NCBI RefSeq assembly: GCF_041820985.1
Contig: NZ_JBGUAU010000009.1
Location: 1-64,000, forward strand
Source: Evansella sp041820985
GTDB lineage: Bacteria > Bacillota > Bacilli > Bacillales > Salisediminibacteriaceae
Direction of reading: 5' to 3'
Length of the DNA stretch: 64,000 nt
This document shows, piece by piece, positions 35,386 through 44,330 of the stretch. The notes below the pieces were generated by a model. It was given only the letters and a program-made list of their open reading frames with translations, searched no databases and was not told the origin of the DNA. Numbering within the stretch: position 1 is the stretch's first letter; each line of letters opens with the position of its first letter. The position numbers were made by a program, and so were the translations under genes.

Positions 35386-36309
35386 TTATTTTCTTAATTT
35401 GATTAATGATACCGCAATCTGTGCACCTACTAATGCGTTATTCTCTACTAAGGCAATATTCGTTTCTAATGTTTTCCCTTCGCTCAATTCCTTTACTCTG
35501 TTCAGCAAGAAAGGAGTTGTTTCTTTACCTGAAATTCCTTGCACCTTCGCTTCTTCCAATGCACTTTCAATAATTTCTTTAATTCCCATTTCTTCCATAT
35601 CAAATTCCTGTGGTACTGGATTTCCAATGACGGCTCCACCAGATAATCCTAACTCCCACTTTGTTTGTAGCATTTCTGCAATGGCTCCAGGAGTCTGACC
35701 ATTCACATCTACCCCAAACCCACTTTTTCTCGTATAGAAAGCAGGAAATTCATCTGTATTGTACCCAATAACTGGTACACCATATGTTTCAAGGTACTCT
35801 AACGTTAAACCGATATCTAAAATAGATTTTGCCCCAGCACAAACAACCGCCACTTCCGTTTTTGCTAATTCCTGAAGATCCGCAGAAATATCCATCGTCA
35901 ACTCTGCTCCACGATGTACGCCGCCAATTCCTCCAGTGACAAAAACATCAATTCCCGCTAACTTTGCACAAATCATCGTGGCTGCAACCGTTGTTGCCCC
36001 TGTTTGTTTTAACGAAAGTACAGAAGGAAAATCTCGTCGACTTACTTTTACTACATTCTGTTCCTTCGCTAAAAACTCCAATTCCTCATCATTTAAACCA
36101 ACTTTTATTTTTCCATCCATTATAGCCATTGTTGCTGGCACTGCACCATTTTCGCGAATAATCGCTTCTACTCTTTTGGCTGTTTCCACATTTTGTGGAT
36201 ACGGCATACCATGAGAAATGATTGTAGATTCTAATGCTACAATTGGCTTTCCATCCTTTTGGGCTTGCTTTACTTCTTCAGAAAATTGTAAGTATTCGTT
36301 TGTCACCAT
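35386..36309 (-). CDS. psuG: Pseudouridine-5'-phosphate glycosidase
   Basis: A 307-residue PsuG (YeiN family). Visible segments include VALESTIISHGMPYPQNVET (near residues 23-42), TVAATMICAKLAGIDVFVTG and GGVHRGAELTMDISADLQEL, together with the catalytic Lys in CAGAKSILDIGLTLEYLET. It cleaves the C-C bond of pseudouridine 5'-phosphate to uracil and ribose 5-phosphate. It lies 43 bases after the kinase gene in one operon and begins after TGGAGG. Confidence 0.95.
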   Translation of the reverse strand: MVTNEYLQFSEEVKQAQKDGKPIVALESTIISHGMPYPQNVETAKRVEAIIRENGAVPATMAIMDGKIKVGLNDEELEFLAKEQNVVKVSRRDFPSVLSLKQTGATTVAATMICAKLAGIDVFVTGGIGGVHRGAELTMDISADLQELAKTEVAVVCAGAKSILDIGLTLEYLETYGVPVIGYNTDEFPAFYTRKSGFGVDVNGQTPGAIAEMLQTKWELGLSGGAVIGNPVPQEFDMEEMGIKEIIESALEEAKVQGISGKETTPFLLNRVKELSEGKTLETNIALVENNALVGAQIAVSLIKLRK

Positions 36310-36352
36310 GATGTTAATCCTCCATTTACTTTTTCGTAAGCTATATCTATTA

Positions 36353-37456
36353 TTATTTAAAAGACTCAGCTACGATCTGAATTAAGGCTTCTTCTGTTAA
36401 GTCATTACTAACTGTTTTGGTAGAAGAGACAGTTAGTTTTGCTGCTGCTAGACCGAACATACACGCTTCTTTTATATCTTTCCCTTTTTGTAGTCCATAA
36501 ATAATTCCCGCAGCAAGTGCATCCCCAGCTCCTGTTACATCTTTCACTTCAGATTTCACAATAGGTATACTATGAAAATCTCCACTTTGGGATAAAAAGG
36601 TCAAACCTTCATCTCCACATGTGACAACGATATTTTTTACACCTAGTTTTAAAATAGCATCCATCGCATCTATTTGCTGTGGACAGTTTAACTCATATTT
36701 ATTAATTAAAACTTGAAGCTCTTCCTCATTACAAATTAAGAAATCTATTCCCGATAAATCATCTGGCATTCGATCCATCTTCATACTGGAAACAGGAACA
36801 AGAACAAGAATACCTTCTACTACTGCTCTTTCTTTAATGACAGTTGTTAAAACTTCTTTCGGGAAGTTGGTGTCTAAAACAACAATAGAAGCTGATTTTA
36901 TATGACTCCACAATTCCTTTAAGTTGTCTGTCTGCACAGAATCATAAATATCCATATCTGCAAGAGCAACAACCATTTCCCCTTTTTCGTTTAAAATAGC
37001 CGTATATGTACCTGTCATATTATTACTTAACCGAACAGTCGGTGTCATATCAATTTGGGTTGCACTCGTTTCAACAATTAGTTTTTCCCCAATATTATCC
37101 ATACCTACAGCGGTCAACAATGACGTGCTCACTTGTAATCTCGCTAAATTTTCAGCGATGTTTCTTGCTACTCCCCCTAGCGATTCCGTATAAGTAACTG
37201 GATTAGAATCTTTCCATTTAATTTCCGTCCTCACTTGAGCTTTTCGATCAAGATTAGCACCACCAATGCAAAGAACGTTTTCTTCCGTACTGATTACGTA
37301 AGCTCTACCAACGATCTTTCCTTTTTTTATCAAACTTGAAATGTAACCAGCTATACCTGATCGAGATAAAGATAATTCATTTGCTATATCTTGTTGTGTA
37401 ATATATGGATTTTTTTTTATTAGCTCTAAAATGCGATGTTCTTTGTCATTTAACAT
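36353..37456 (-). CDS. psuK: Pseudouridine kinase with N-terminal helix-turn-helix
   Basis: A 367-residue protein with an Lrp/MarR-like winged helix at residues about 1-58 (HRILELIKKNPYITQQDIAN, then LSLSRSGIAGYISSL) fused to a PfkB/ribokinase domain. The kinase has VLCIGGANLDRKAQ at its start and the catalytic VKDVTGAGDALAAGIIYGL near 305-323. It phosphorylates pseudouridine for PsuG. The fused DNA-binding domain may control its own operon. The ATG at 37456 is used because upstream in-frame codons include the promoter. Confidence 0.9.
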   Translation of the reverse strand: MLNDKEHRILELIKKNPYITQQDIANELSLSRSGIAGYISSLIKKGKIVGRAYVISTEENVLCIGGANLDRKAQVRTEIKWKDSNPVTYTESLGGVARNIAENLARLQVSTSLLTAVGMDNIGEKLIVETSATQIDMTPTVRLSNNMTGTYTAILNEKGEMVVALADMDIYDSVQTDNLKELWSHIKSASIVVLDTNFPKEVLTTVIKERAVVEGILVLVPVSSMKMDRMPDDLSGIDFLICNEEELQVLINKYELNCPQQIDAMDAILKLGVKNIVVTCGDEGLTFLSQSGDFHSIPIVKSEVKDVTGAGDALAAGIIYGLQKGKDIKEACMFGLAAAKLTVSSTKTVSNDLTEEALIQIVAESFK

Positions 37457-37492
37457 GAGTATACCCCTTACCTCTAATGAGTTAACAAGTCC

Positions 37493-37522
37493 ATTATAAA
37501 CAGTTGTCCTTTTAATAGTCAA
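37493..37522 (-). promoter_or_regulatory. Sigma-A promoter of psuK-psuG
   Basis: On the minus strand TTGACT (37517-37522) and TATAAT (37493-37498) are separated by 18 bases. The start would lie near 37486, about 30 bases before the psuK ATG. The space 37523-37896 holds no other feature that I can support beyond a ribosome binding site for the next gene. Confidence 0.75.
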
Positions 37523-37896
37523 ATGTTTATTTTTCATAACTATTTGCCAGACAAATCTGACTTTTTTATACTTAAATCCTTTAGGGAAGTTAAACACTAT
37601 GGGAAAAAATGAAAAGTCAAAGCCTGATTTTTAAGCCATTTTACGAAATTTGTTTTGATAGAATTATCTTTCTCTTGTTATTTGAGGATTATGAATGGGA
37701 ATAACCATAATAAAAAGGAGAGTAAACTTTTCGGTAACATAAAATTGATACAATGTCAGAATGAAATGAAACCATTCATACTACTTCCTCGTAAATGAGA
37801 TTAGTTGGACCGCTGCTAACGTATAAGAACTTATCCAGAAAAAACAACAAGAGCTAGGAAGCTTACGTAATACTATAATTAAAGGAGGCTTTACCA

Positions 37897-38238
37897 ATGA
37901 ATGACTTGTTAAAAAAAGGTTTTTTGCTCGGTCTAGGAGCAGCAGTTGCAAGTAAAGAGAAAGTAGAAAAATACTTTCAAGATCTTGTTGAAAAAGGAAA
38001 GCTAACACCGAAAGAAGCAGAAGAATTATTTGATTCTCTCGTAAAAAAAGGTGAAGAAACAGGAGAGCGTTGGAATCGTCGCTCTAAAGAAAAGGTTCGC
38101 TCCATGATTAACGACTTAGAGCTTGAAGTTGTTTCGAAAGATGAATTCGACGAACTAAAACAGCGTGTGGTAGCTTTAGAAAAAAAAATAAATGTTGATT
38201 CTACAGTTACAGAAAAAATACAAGACGAGTTAGAATAG
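37897..38238 (+). CDS. Phasin-like protein
   Basis: A 113-residue, highly charged helical protein. It has an N-terminal amphipathic segment (LLKKGFLLGLGAAVASKEKV), a middle region KLTPKEAEELFDSLVKKGEE and a C-terminal coiled coil DEFDELKQRVVALEKKINVD. This matches the phasin-like family linked to polyhydroxyalkanoate granules and PhaR, but no polyhydroxyalkanoate genes are present here. A strong AAAGGAGG precedes the ATG. It is monocistronic. Confidence 0.75.
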   Translation: MNDLLKKGFLLGLGAAVASKEKVEKYFQDLVEKGKLTPKEAEELFDSLVKKGEETGERWNRRSKEKVRSMINDLELEVVSKDEFDELKQRVVALEKKINVDSTVTEKIQDELE

Positions 38239-38251
38239 TTGTACTAGTAAG

Positions 38252-38283
38252 GAAGCGCTCCTTTTAAGGGCGCTTTTTCCTTT
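38252..38283 (+). terminator. Terminator of the phasin-like gene
   Basis: AAGCGCTCCTTTTAAGGGCGCTTTTTCC forms a short stem (GCGC-CC with GG-CGC) ending in T5. It lies 14 bases past the stop codon. The following stretch to 38433 should hold the splA promoter: CATAAGA near 38340 with GCATT 19 bases before it is a weak sigma-G candidate. Confidence 0.75.
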
Positions 38284-38433
38284 TTCCCATAAAATATCAC
38301 GGGATTATTTAACAAGAGCATTATCGTATATTGTGTTTTTTCATAAGAAACATTAAGAAGGAACCAACACCAGTTTCACTAGTTGATACAGTCATGTAAA
38401 CTGTTTAGGTCAAAATAAGAAGGAGGAACGATC

Positions 38434-38679
38434 ATGGATATCACACATCTACAACCTGGAGACAGTGTTTACGTAATTTGTAGAAACCCCCATACTCAAA
38501 CAGTGGCGGAGATTCAAGAAGCTGCTGTGGTGGATCATCCTGATCATCCTGGAAGAACTGTTTTGTTTTTATTTGAAGATTACATGCCATTAACGGATGA
38601 CTATGCCATGTTTGAAACGTATCAAGAAGCAGAAGAAATGTATAATACGTACTTTCATGAACCAAATTTAGAGATGTAA
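38434..38679 (+). CDS. splA: Transcriptional regulator SplA
   Basis: An 81-residue protein matching SplA throughout: THLQPGDSVYVICRNPHTQT, EIQEAAVVDHPDHPG and FLFEDYMPLTDDYA. SplA is a small TRAP-like negative regulator of the splAB operon in sporulating Bacillus. It starts after AGAAGGAGG and lies 29 bases before splB. Confidence 0.92.
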   Translation: MDITHLQPGDSVYVICRNPHTQTVAEIQEAAVVDHPDHPGRTVLFLFEDYMPLTDDYAMFETYQEAEEMYNTYFHEPNLEM

Positions 38680-38708
38680 TCAATTAGTATAAAATAGAAG
38701 GTGAACTC

Positions 38709-39758
38709 ATGGCAGTAAAAACAGTTAGATCAATAAAACCATTCACACCACAATTAGTATATATTGAGCCCAATGCACTTGAATATCCATTGGGGGTGGA
38801 GCTAAAGAAAAAATTCGAGAAGATGGGATTAGAAATTCGGAGCACCACTTCCCATAACCAAGTCAGGAACATCCCTGGTGACAATGATTTACAAAAGTAT
38901 CGCAATGCAAAGTCAACTCTAGTAGTTGGTGTTCGTAAAACATTAAAATTTGATACATCAAAGCCATCAGCTGAGTACGCAATTCCACTCGCAACAGGCT
39001 GTATGGGGCATTGCCAATATTGCTATTTACAAACAACTATGGGAAGTAAACCATATATTAGAACATACGTAAATATAGACGAGATACTTGATACTGCCGA
39101 TAAATATATGGCAGAACGTGAACCAGAAATTACCCGTTTTGAAGCAGCATGTACATCTGATATAGTTGGTATTGACCACCTAACTCATTCTTTAAAGAAG
39201 ACCATCGAACATTTTGGAGAGAGGAAATATGGTAAGCTTCGATTCGTAACGAAGTATCATCACGTAGACCATTTATTGGATGCGAATCATCGTGGAAAAA
39301 CAAGATTTCGTTTTAGCATAAATGCAGATTATGTAATTCGAAATTTTGAGCATGGAACTTCCCCATTAGTAGATAGGATTGGAGCTGCTGAAAAGGTAGC
39401 ACGTGCAGGATATCCACTTGGATTTATCGTCGCTCCCATTTACCTTCATGAAAATTGGAAAGATGGATATAAGGAGATGTTCGAGATCTTAGACCGTAAG
39501 TTGGCGAAGGATGCTCGAGATGATATCACATTTGAATTTATTCAGCACCGATTTACGAAGCCAGCTAAAAAGGTAATTCAAAAAAATTACCCTATGACAA
39601 AGCTCGAACTCGATGAAGAAAAACGAAAATATAAATGGGGTAAATACGGTATAGGTAAATACGTATATCAAACAGACGAGCAAGAAGACATTAAGGACAC
39701 GTTGTATGGATATATGGAAAAATACTTCCCTAACGCAAAAATAGAGTATTTCACATAA
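38709..39758 (+). CDS. splB: Spore photoproduct lyase
   Basis: A 349-residue radical SAM enzyme. It has the cluster-binding Cys in CMGHCQYCYL (near residues 98-107), the SAM-interacting region ATGCMGH, and the C-terminal RYKWGKYGIGKYVY segment with the Tyr residues needed for the radical step. It reverses the spore photoproduct thymine dimer during germination. The family's conserved Cys (Cys141 in B. subtilis) has a counterpart in FEAACTSDIVGIDH. With SplA it gives the window its sporulation signature. Confidence 0.97.
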   Translation: MAVKTVRSIKPFTPQLVYIEPNALEYPLGVELKKKFEKMGLEIRSTTSHNQVRNIPGDNDLQKYRNAKSTLVVGVRKTLKFDTSKPSAEYAIPLATGCMGHCQYCYLQTTMGSKPYIRTYVNIDEILDTADKYMAEREPEITRFEAACTSDIVGIDHLTHSLKKTIEHFGERKYGKLRFVTKYHHVDHLLDANHRGKTRFRFSINADYVIRNFEHGTSPLVDRIGAAEKVARAGYPLGFIVAPIYLHENWKDGYKEMFEILDRKLAKDARDDITFEFIQHRFTKPAKKVIQKNYPMTKLELDEEKRKYKWGKYGIGKYVYQTDEQEDIKDTLYGYMEKYFPNAKIEYFT

Positions 39759-39770
39759 GGATGCAGGAAA

Positions 39771-39816
39771 AGACCTAATCGCCAGAAAAAAAGCGGACGG
39801 TAGGTCTTTTTTTCAT
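39771..39816 (+). terminator. Terminator of splAB
   Basis: AAAGACCTA (39772-39780 region) pairs with TAGGTC-TTTTTTT (to 39814), with an inner CG-rich stem. It begins 13 bases past the splB stop codon. Confidence 0.8.
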
Positions 39817-39881
39817 GAAAGGAGGGAACAGAAGGGAAAGGAAATATTACCAAATACTAGATAGTTTGACGACATCTTAAC

Positions 39882-40162
39882 ACGCATATTATCAGCATAG
39901 ACCTCGATGAAAGTAAAATTAGCAACCATGACGGATCAAAATACGTTATGAAGCATATTAGTGCTCTTCACTTTATATGGAATGAGCGCAGGTCCACGAA
40001 CTCCAGTGGGAAGTAGAGTAGAGGCGAGACACCGTAGCGACGTAGTCGTGGAGGGGCTCGGCAACTCCTCACAGGAAAGGAGTGGACAGAAGCGAATGAA
40101 ATACAGACCAACAAAGTCAGTGTTCAATTTTAGTCTGATACACGTATTTTCAGAATAGACCT
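39882..40162 (-). repeat. ~285-bp interspersed repeat, copy D (inverted)
   Basis: This copy lies in the opposite orientation to the other four. It retains all core words in reverse complement, such as CCACGAACTCCAGTGGGA and GGCTCGGCAACTCC. Its ends read GCATAGACCTC and GAATAGACCTC. The stretch 39817-40184 holds nothing else that I can support. Confidence 0.85.
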
Positions 40163-40184
40163 CAGAATTTATTACACTTAACCC

Positions 40185-41414
40185 CTACCCCTCAACTGGC
40201 TTTCCATTAGGATAATTTTTATGATAATCAAAAAAGGCTTTATTTAATTCACCATCTGATAAGTCAAAATATTTTTTAAAGTTTGTCATCGTTCTTTCTG
40301 GTAATTCTATGGAATGAAACCATTCATAAAATACATCTTCCCCTACATAATCAATGAGGATTTGCTCGAAGGAAAATTCCGGATGATCAAATTGATGATA
40401 ATCAAAATTCTCAGGGTCTATATCTTCTCCTTCATATTCTATGTCATATCCATAAAGATGGAGATATCCATCAAACATATAAAATAGTAATTCTGCAACT
40501 TTTGAATCCAGATCAAAATAAATATCCTCATCTTCTTCTCTAAATTTCCCAATAAATGTACTATCTTCCCAGGCTAACACTACTTCAATCAGAACTTCCC
40601 ACGTCTCTTCCGTTCCATCACTAAAACCTATACTTACCATCCTCGGATTCCCCAGAAAGTTTCCATCCTCTGAACGTTCCACAGGTCTTGTAAAACCATG
40701 ATAGATAGTATAAATCTCTTCATAGTACTCTGCCCCTTCATAAACTGTACTATTACGACTCGTGTTGCCTGTAATACTAACAGGATCCTTCTTAGATGTT
40801 ATTGGCAATTCCCTAGTTTCTGTTTCATCACCATCAGAATACACTTGATAATGATATAATCTGCCATCTTCATCATTTAAGTATAATGCCCCAAATCGAG
40901 AAACAACATTGTCATCCCCCCATGTAATAAACACATACATATTTATTTCTCCACTTGTCATTGCGGTAGCATCTATGAAATCATCTGCCGATTCGTATGA
41001 ATAACCATCTTTCGGTTCGATATCATATCTCCACATTCTTTCATCATCTTTTGCAGAAGCTATTTCTAGGTACGTACTGCCAAACAGGGCAACCACTTCG
41101 TCCTCCGTCATTCCAATTTGTAACTGCTCCTTCACAATGATTAGTGCTTCTTCCTTCGTAAGTGATTTTTCACTTGTTCCTATAAAAGAAACAAAGGATG
41201 GTTGCACTAATAAAACGAGTAACAAGATCGCAGCTCCCACAGCTAAATAATACTTATATGGAAATCCACCGTTCCTTTTTGATATGTTTTTCGTTGACTT
41301 TTGATCTATTCCGCTATTAATGTTAGAAAGGATTTCATTATGTTCTGATTTGGTTAAAACTATTTTCTCACTAAGCTCAGTGAAACCTTTATCCATATCT
41401 TCATTTTTCTTCAT
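40185..41414 (-). CDS. Membrane regulator paired with an ECF sigma factor (putative anti-sigma)
   Basis: A 409-residue protein with a 54-residue cytoplasmic part, a membrane helix at about 55-72, then a BamE/SmpA-like segment KEEALIIVKEQLQIGMTEDE with VVALFG (about 82-108). A long acidic outer domain follows, rich in Asp and Glu. The ATG at 41414 is eight bases after AAGGAGGGA; another ATG two codons upstream is too close. It overlaps the sigma gene. An anti-sigma role is inferred from topology. Confidence 0.6.
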   Translation of the reverse strand: MKKNEDMDKGFTELSEKIVLTKSEHNEILSNINSGIDQKSTKNISKRNGGFPYKYYLAVGAAILLLVLLVQPSFVSFIGTSEKSLTKEEALIIVKEQLQIGMTEDEVVALFGSTYLEIASAKDDERMWRYDIEPKDGYSYESADDFIDATAMTSGEINMYVFITWGDDNVVSRFGALYLNDEDGRLYHYQVYSDGDETETRELPITSKKDPVSITGNTSRNSTVYEGAEYYEEIYTIYHGFTRPVERSEDGNFLGNPRMVSIGFSDGTEETWEVLIEVVLAWEDSTFIGKFREEDEDIYFDLDSKVAELLFYMFDGYLHLYGYDIEYEGEDIDPENFDYHQFDHPEFSFEQILIDYVGEDVFYEWFHSIELPERTMTNFKKYFDLSDGELNKAFFDYHKNYPNGKPVEG

Positions 41415-41925
41415 GAACATATCCCTCCTTTTCCAACTGTTCCTTCAATTCCTTTATCCCTCTAAATAACGTCGACTTAACCTTACTTTCCTTCCAACCC
41501 AGTATGTCTGCAGTTTCCTGTATAGAAAAACGCTTTATTTTTCTTAAAATAATAACATCACGAAACGAAGTCTTTATTTTTCCCAATGCAACGTATAGCT
41601 CTTCTGTCGTTTCATGTAAGGATACAATTTCTTCAGGTATGCCTTCTTTCCCCGATATGATTGGTGCCTTGTCAAAAAAATACGCTATCGGTTTATTTCT
41701 TCTTAGATAGTCAATGGTTATATTTCGTGCAATTCGAAACAACCAGCCTTTAGCATTCTCATCGTGGAATGTAGAAAATTTATCGAAAGCACGAATAAAT
41801 GTATCCTGCATTAAATCCTTCGCTTGTTCGTGGTCACGAATCATTAAATAAATATATTGATATATATCATTGCTAAACTGGGTGTACCATTCGTTGATTT
41901 GATGTTTTATATAATCTTGATCCAA
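41401..41925 (-). CDS. ECF sigma factor (SigX-like)
   Basis: A 174-residue ECF sigma factor. Region 2 shows HEQAKDLMQDTFIRAFDKFS and GWLFRIARNITIDYLRRNKP. Region 4 shows SFRDVIILRKIKRFSIQETA and KESKVKSTLFRGIKELKEQL. It is clearly related to the sigma factor at 16324-16833 in both regions. The TTG start follows AAAGGAGTG. A TGCAAC-N16-CGTT site lies 40 bases upstream, suggesting autoregulation. Confidence 0.88.
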   Translation of the reverse strand: MDQDYIKHQINEWYTQFSNDIYQYIYLMIRDHEQAKDLMQDTFIRAFDKFSTFHDENAKGWLFRIARNITIDYLRRNKPIAYFFDKAPIISGKEGIPEEIVSLHETTEELYVALGKIKTSFRDVIILRKIKRFSIQETADILGWKESKVKSTLFRGIKELKEQLEKEGYVHEEK

Positions 41926-41964
41926 ATTACTAACACTCCTTTCTCTTCAACTGTCTATAATAAC

Positions 41965-41990
41965 AACGGATAAAAAAAAATAAAGTTGCA
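41965..41990 (-). promoter_or_regulatory. ECF-type promoter of the 41.9-kb sigma gene
   Basis: On the minus strand TGCAAC (41985-41990) and CGTT (41965-41968) are separated by 16 bases, with the T-rich spacer common in ECF promoters. Confidence 0.5.
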
Positions 41991-42184
41991 TAGTTTTGAG
42001 AATTTTTCCATTATCGTTTATTTATTTAAGAGAAACTGAATATAGGGATTTTTTGTAGAAACTATTCATCAGGGGCAAAATCTAGATTATCATACTTGCT
42101 TTCGTATGAATACATAAATGGGGATGGACGAAAGGTGGGAGATTCATAGGTAGCCTACGGTATAAAAGACAACTATTTTCCCTT

Positions 42185-42229
42185 GTGAAAGGCACGTTCT
42201 CGCCGATCGTGCCCTTCACGAACATGTTC
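42185..42229 (-). terminator. Probable terminator of the exonuclease-like gene
   Basis: GTGAAAGGCACG (42185-42196) pairs with CGTGCCCTTCAC (42208-42219) with one mismatch. The palindrome GAACATGTTC (42220-42229) adjoins it. There is no clean T-run, so termination is less certain. The stretch 41991-42184 holds nothing else that I can support. Confidence 0.45.
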
Positions 42230-42240
42230 CCAATTCTTAA

Positions 42241-42987
42241 TCAACGATCCTTCCAGCTTTCTTGCAATTCCTGCAATGTCTGCCACATCGTCCAGGCTTC
42301 TTGCAATCGTTGTAGTTGAAATGAATTTACTTTCTGCTTTCGAAAGAAAATGTCTACTAGATGCTTCTCAGATAAATGACTCCATTCCTTAATATCTGAT
42401 AACGTTATTGTATTTTGTTCTAGTAATCCACTTAAATTCTTGATGCTACCATTTTGCTTATAATGCTCATCTTCTTTTTTCGGTAAATGGAACTCCTCTG
42501 GTTTCAACTCTTCCAGCGGTAATGTAAATAGTAAGTTCGTTAGATGCTTTAATTTATTTTTAGCTTGTAATTGTTCACTTTTTTTATAAGGAATATTTCT
42601 TCCCTTTAATTCTTTCTCCATACTAATTACCTGAGTTGGTAAAACAGAATAATTTTGAAACTTATTCCTATTCTCTTCCCAAACAGAAAATAAGTACCTA
42701 TTCCAAACTATCCAAGGAACATTGCCTACCGAACCGTACCATTCATCAAATTTCACCATTACATCTGAATAAGTGGGCGCTAACCACCAATCTGAATAAT
42801 TCGGATGACTTACTCTACTTTTTTTCCATTTTTGAAAAACTGGACGAATAAAAGAATGAAATGTTCCACCTTCCACAACGATACCATCCACAGATTGAAG
42901 TTGGCATGCAGCAATCTCTGTCATTTCTCGAAAATGCCCTTTTCCTTTATTACTACTCCAACTAATTTCAACCATAATGGCATTCAT
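42241..42987 (-). CDS. Degenerate DnaQ/KapD-like exonuclease-fold protein
   Basis: A 248-residue protein. Its first 50 residues (MVEISWSSNKGKGHFREMTE, then IAACQLQSVDGIVVEGGTFH and SFIRP) follow the pattern of DEDD-family 3'-5' exonucleases such as KapD, where a D-x-E motif opens the fold. Here the Asp is replaced (VEISW), so the metal site is probably lost. The rest is helical and unrecognised. It starts after AGGAGCTGAGAAG. It could be an inactive nucleic-acid-binding relative. The fold assignment is tentative. Confidence 0.45.
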   Translation of the reverse strand: MNAIMVEISWSSNKGKGHFREMTEIAACQLQSVDGIVVEGGTFHSFIRPVFQKWKKSRVSHPNYSDWWLAPTYSDVMVKFDEWYGSVGNVPWIVWNRYLFSVWEENRNKFQNYSVLPTQVISMEKELKGRNIPYKKSEQLQAKNKLKHLTNLLFTLPLEELKPEEFHLPKKEDEHYKQNGSIKNLSGLLEQNTITLSDIKEWSHLSEKHLVDIFFRKQKVNSFQLQRLQEAWTMWQTLQELQESWKDR

Positions 42988-43073
42988 CTTCTTCTCAGCT
43001 CCTACGAATGAGTACTCTCACTTCATAGAACGAGAAAACATGGTATTTTGTTTCACTTATTCTAAAATGATTA

Positions 43074-44330
43074 TTACTTTTGAAACAAAGGTTGAATTAA
43101 ATAGCTAATACTTATGGTGAAGATTGGCCCATAGAGTAAGCCCCACCATGACAATAACAGGGCTCCTGCAACAAAGCCGATAAGAATCAAAAACGGAGCA
43201 TTAATCCAGAATACACTTCTTGAAGTATAAATAATCGACATTTTTTCATTCCAATCAAATGTTTTTAAAAAGATGGAACGTTTCATTTCGGAGACATACG
43301 CACAGTTGATTTGAATAAAAATAATGATACCTAGACCCCAGATTATCCACTTTATTATCTCGGGTGCAATTATGATAGCGAATAATAACACAGAGGTTAG
43401 TTGAAAAAAAGAGCGGCGCCTTTCTTTACTTCGGATAATATATTTGATATGAAGTTCTATCATGGCATTTTGTACGGTTCGCTTCGAAAAGATTGTCTCT
43501 GAATTTCGAAATAACCAAGACCTTTTTTTCACTTTAGGAGGTTTCAACTTTTGAAATTTTTGTGCTCCCATGATGGTAGCGCCTTGTAAAGCCATAGAAG
43601 TAAAGCGATATTTCAGCATAATTTCCCGCGCAATATCTTCTTGGAACACACCATTTTTCCGCAAACGAAAAAATACCACTGTTATACATAACGAGATAAC
43701 AAGGAAAAGAGAAAGAATAATTAGTATTGGATCATTAAAATGAAGCCAACTATATACTAACCCCATATAAACCCAGGCTTTAACTATGGAAAAGCAGCTA
43801 ATTGCTATGTAATATTTCCATCCGTTCCAACGAAACTGCAGTAATTGTCTTGCTATAATCACTATTAACCTAGCAAACATAATGAAAAAGAAAAACGCTA
43901 TCCATATATACCACGAGTATGCTAGCTGGACAATAAAGATTGGTGCTAGAACAAGGAATACGATACTTGTTAAAAGGAAATTGATAAAACTAGAATAATA
44001 CATTCCTAATTTCATCAATTGGTCATATTTCCCCTCAAATTGCCGATAAAAAAGTTGATCTGCTCGTTCCATAAAAAAACGAACATTTCCTATTTGCAAA
44101 AATAAAAAAAGGATACCAAAAAGGATAATAGTTAAGACCTCTTCTGACATATCTAAATTCCATGGTACTTGCCACCAGCGAATATATTGATAAACGGAGA
44201 TGATCATTGCTGGAATAATAAAATATAACCAGACTACCCAATCAACTGTCGATTTATATAACTTAAACAGTTGAAGATAATGTTCTTTTACTCTCTTAAG
44301 GAATATAAGCTTTATACTATTACTCATCAT
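43074..44330 (-). CDS. ABC transporter permease, EcsB family
   Basis: A 418-residue membrane protein of the EcsB family. It has the opening segment DWVVWLYFIIPAMIISVYQY (near residues 30-50), paired helices throughout, and a central cytoplasmic stretch of basic residues (PPKVKKRSWLFRNS and RSKERRRSF). EcsAB-type transporters influence secretion and signal peptide processing in Bacillus. This pair is probably a paralogue of the housekeeping ecsAB, since ecsC-like genes are absent. The start codon follows the ATPase stop codon directly. Confidence 0.75.
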   Translation of the reverse strand: MMSNSIKLIFLKRVKEHYLQLFKLYKSTVDWVVWLYFIIPAMIISVYQYIRWWQVPWNLDMSEEVLTIILFGILFLFLQIGNVRFFMERADQLFYRQFEGKYDQLMKLGMYYSSFINFLLTSIVFLVLAPIFIVQLAYSWYIWIAFFFFIMFARLIVIIARQLLQFRWNGWKYYIAISCFSIVKAWVYMGLVYSWLHFNDPILIILSLFLVISLCITVVFFRLRKNGVFQEDIAREIMLKYRFTSMALQGATIMGAQKFQKLKPPKVKKRSWLFRNSETIFSKRTVQNAMIELHIKYIIRSKERRRSFFQLTSVLLFAIIIAPEIIKWIIWGLGIIIFIQINCAYVSEMKRSIFLKTFDWNEKMSIIYTSRSVFWINAPFLILIGFVAGALLLSWWGLLYGPIFTISISYLIQPLFQK

